Source: Pedobacter sp. ASV28 (GTDB lineage Bacteria; Bacteroidota; Bacteroidia; Sphingobacteriales; Sphingobacteriaceae). From it: DNA of 64,000 bases. The position numbers and the translations under genes are program-made. Each line of letters opens with the position of its first letter. Positions within the stretch are counted from its first letter, which is position 1. The notes below the pieces were generated by a model. The model was not told the origin of the DNA. It worked only from the letters and a program-made list of their open reading frames with translations, and did not search any database. Below, piece after piece: positions 62,032 to 64,000 of this stretch. The DNA lies in NCBI RefSeq assembly GCF_016428855.1, contig NZ_JAELTN010000002.1, forward strand, positions 99,785 through 163,784, given 5' to 3'.

Positions 62032-64000
62032 ATGCCACAAATCCCACCCATTTCAGATGCCTATATCGATGAGATCATCAAATCGGCTGGTCCCTATGTA
62101 GAAAGTATTAATAAAACGCAGGGCATAAAGCTAAGGGAGCTTATAAAAGTGTTACGCGATTACTTTGAACAGGAAATACCAAAAAAAACATCAGCGCTAA
62201 CGAACGATTCAAACTTTGTGAATGCCTCCTTTTTGGCCGGAATTCCGGAAGAGGGCAACCAGAAGCGACCTTTTATAATTAGGCCGTTAACAGATTGGGA
62301 TCCAGACCAAGTATTTGGTACGGGCAGCCAACCGGTAAATATGCTACTGGTAGCTACCGAATATATCAACGAGATACATACGGTTACCCAGCTAAAAATC
62401 AGCGACGGTGTTACCCCTTTTAAAGACCTTAAAAACCTTGTGGTAAACGGCCTAATTAATGGAGGCTCTGCGGGACAGACCCTAGAAAAGAAAAGCACAA
62501 TAGATGGCGATTCCAGTTGGGTGGATATTCCTCAAAAAATAGCGGAAGCTCTAAACCTGAAGCTAAATGCAACGGATTATAACCAACATTTCAGGGGAAA
62601 ATATACTTCGTTGAGCGCACTTGAAGCCGCTACATTTAATCCGCCACTACAAGCAGGCGATTACGCTCAAGTAGATCCGGGAGTAGGAACAGATGCAAAG
62701 AACTACAATTGGGATTCCGACGACAATGCTTGGATTGAAGGAGGCTCAGGATCTGCCGCCACCAATACCGACCAGCTTCCAGAAGGCACCAATAATCTTT
62801 ATTTTACTTCCTCCAGAGCTGTTAATGCGGTAAGTAATGATTATGTACATAAATCTGGAAATGTTAACGAAAATATTTCAGGCAAAAAGAACTTTCAACA
62901 AGCACCCATCTTAGATAGCCTAACAGGCAACAGAATACTATCTCTGTCTTCGACGAAGGAAATGGAGAGTTTTTATGAAGTTTCATTACCTGTAATTACC
63001 AATACTACCGTTATTACACAACTCACCACCGCAGCAAACTGGAGTGCCACAGATGTATACACGGGCAGCGCCATAACGGGTGCCTACCAAATGCAGTATT
63101 ATACTGATGCGAATTATTGGTATTATTTCTACAATGACACCACCCCCTTAAGAATACCGAGAAAAGCCGCGCAGCTAGCTGCAACAGATGCCGAGGCTCA
63201 GGCTGGTACGCTCACCAACAAATACCTTACGCCTGCCAACTGGACCTATTTAAAGACCATCGTAAACAACATCAGCGCTTTATGGCAGTTCACCGTAGGT
63301 ATTGGGATTGGCATAGCCGGAGCAACCTCTTCTCTTTTAAAATTGGCGGCCAATACCACCACCAAATCGCAGGTCAACCTAAGCCCATCGGCCACCGATG
63401 TGTCGGCACCAGTCAACGGAGATGTGTGGAACAATGCGGGCGAGCTCAAGTTCATGGATAGTACCATTGTCAACAGGCTCGACAAAGTTTACAATAACGA
63501 GCTTTTCAAGGGCAGCGGCAACAGGCTAGTAGAGGTCAACCAATACGGCGATAAATCTGCTGTTAATACAATTAAATCTAGATGGATTTATAATCCTTTA
63601 ATTATATCGGGTATAACAGGTGCTACATATGGGGCAAATAAAAAGGCTGATATTAATGTAAGCGGCTATACCGTCGAAAAGGGGCAGGTCTATTTCAATG
63701 CCTCAACAGGTACTTTATATGAAGCCTACGATGATAATAAGGTTATGATTGTAAGCGAATCATATGATACCGTACCTACAGCAAGTAGTTTGAAACCAGT
63801 TACAAGTGATGGTATAAAGACAGCTTTGGATGGTAAGGTTAATAATTCAACATCTGTACAGACAGGTAATTTCAATTTAACTGGTACAGGTAGATTAGAT
63901 ACTGGTTTAGGACTTGGTGTTGCACCCAATACGACAACCTGGGAAACAATATTAGCGAATACCACAACCAAATCCCAATTAAGGCTAAACCCGTCTACCG
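62032..64000 (+). CDS. Phage tail-fibre-like protein, cut by the right edge
   Basis: Open from ATG 62032 to the window end: 656 complete codons, no stop. The sequence is full of tail-fibre phrases: KYTSLSALEAATFNPPLQAGDYAQVDPGVGTDAKNYNWDSDDNAWI, TDQLPEGTNNLYFTSSRAV, KAAQLAATDAEAQAGTLTNKYLTPANW. A module with ANTTTKSQ-x-x-L-x-PS occurs at 63349-63390 and again at 63955-63996, 606 bp apart, each preceded by a GxGxG-type stretch. These are features of receptor-binding fibres of phages and tailocins. It begins 18 bp after the 1646-residue gene. The C-terminus lies outside the window. Confidence 0.85.
   Translation, partial: MPQIPPISDAYIDEIIKSAGPYVESINKTQGIKLRELIKVLRDYFEQEIPKKTSALTNDSNFVNASFLAGIPEEGNQKRPFIIRPLTDWDPDQVFGTGSQPVNMLLVATEYINEIHTVTQLKISDGVTPFKDLKNLVVNGLINGGSAGQTLEKKSTIDGDSSWVDIPQKIAEALNLKLNATDYNQHFRGKYTSLSALEAATFNPPLQAGDYAQVDPGVGTDAKNYNWDSDDNAWIEGGSGSAATNTDQLPEGTNNLYFTSSRAVNAVSNDYVHKSGNVNENISGKKNFQQAPILDSLTGNRILSLSSTKEMESFYEVSLPVITNTTVITQLTTAANWSATDVYTGSAITGAYQMQYYTDANYWYYFYNDTTPLRIPRKAAQLAATDAEAQAGTLTNKYLTPANWTYLKTIVNNISALWQFTVGIGIGIAGATSSLLKLAANTTTKSQVNLSPSATDVSAPVNGDVWNNAGELKFMDSTIVNRLDKVYNNELFKGSGNRLVEVNQYGDKSAVNTIKSRWIYNPLIISGITGATYGANKKADINVSGYTVEKGQVYFNASTGTLYEAYDDNKVMIVSESYDTVPTASSLKPVTSDGIKTALDGKVNNSTSVQTGNFNLTGTGRLDTGLGLGVAPNTTTWETILANTTTKSQLRLNPST

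Noticed and set aside
63246..63971. Minus-strand frames near the right edge
   Set aside because: They lie opposite the tail-fibre-like frame, which is open to the window end and shows clear family phrases.
44675..64000. Interpretation as an ordinary integrated prophage
   Set aside because: No integrase, attachment repeats, capsid, portal, terminase or lysis genes are visible, and the giant genes other than the last are not recognisable phage genes.

Overview
The window looks like a chromosome segment of a Bacteroidota, most likely a Sphingobacteriaceae member of the Pedobacter type. The reasons are a TonB-dependent receptor paired with a DUF4249 lipoprotein, a protein with a type IX secretion sorting tail, DUF3078 and nucleoid-associated 37-kDa family proteins, many exported proteins with a Gln-ending signal peptide, promoter boxes of the TAnnTTTG type, and almost no Shine-Dalgarno sequences. 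No rRNA, tRNA, CRISPR array, transposase or integrase was seen.

Layout. 0-12 kb is core gene territory: carboxymuconolactone-decarboxylase-like protein, alkyltransferase-like DNA repair protein, TrmB, TonB receptor/DUF4249 pair, an OxyR with both redox cysteines, Mn-type superoxide dismutase behind an unusual duplicated promoter/operator, TadA, a CsaA-like tRNA-binding protein, an RlmI-like methyltransferase and a bestrophin. 12-23 kb is mostly minus strand: an MHS-family transporter, SDR enzyme, AraC regulator, then an envelope block (DctA, exported alpha/beta hydrolase, two OprO/P-like porins, a lamin-tail lipoprotein, a T9SS cargo protein). 23-30 kb holds an unrecognised single-pass membrane protein, a nucleoid-associated protein, TerC, and an ECF sigma/anti-sigma operon with an adhesin-like repeat protein. 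30-44 kb is again core: RuvX, O-methyltransferase, two glucosaminidase/LysM proteins, a small HELIH membrane protein, DUF3078, Ffh, YbjQ, a solo LuxR HTH, the Prc protease, a FrnE-like DsbA protein and an M14 carboxypeptidase.

44.7-64 kb is the accessory region and the likeliest place for an undescribed system. It is a plus-strand run of very large genes with short gaps: a 541-aa beta-rich protein with a nine-C tract in its reading frame, an 1144-aa protein with a metzincin-like zinc motif at its C-terminus, a lipoprotein overlapping it by 4 bp (a candidate immunity partner), a 2125-aa protein with a DUF6603-like beta-rich core and a LamG-like domain, a 1646-aa protein, and a phage tail-fibre-like protein running off the right edge. 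None of the giant proteins has a signal peptide. I infer a phage-tail-derived or contractile-injection-associated surface/effector locus, but no sheath, tube or baseplate gene is inside the window, so this is a hypothesis.
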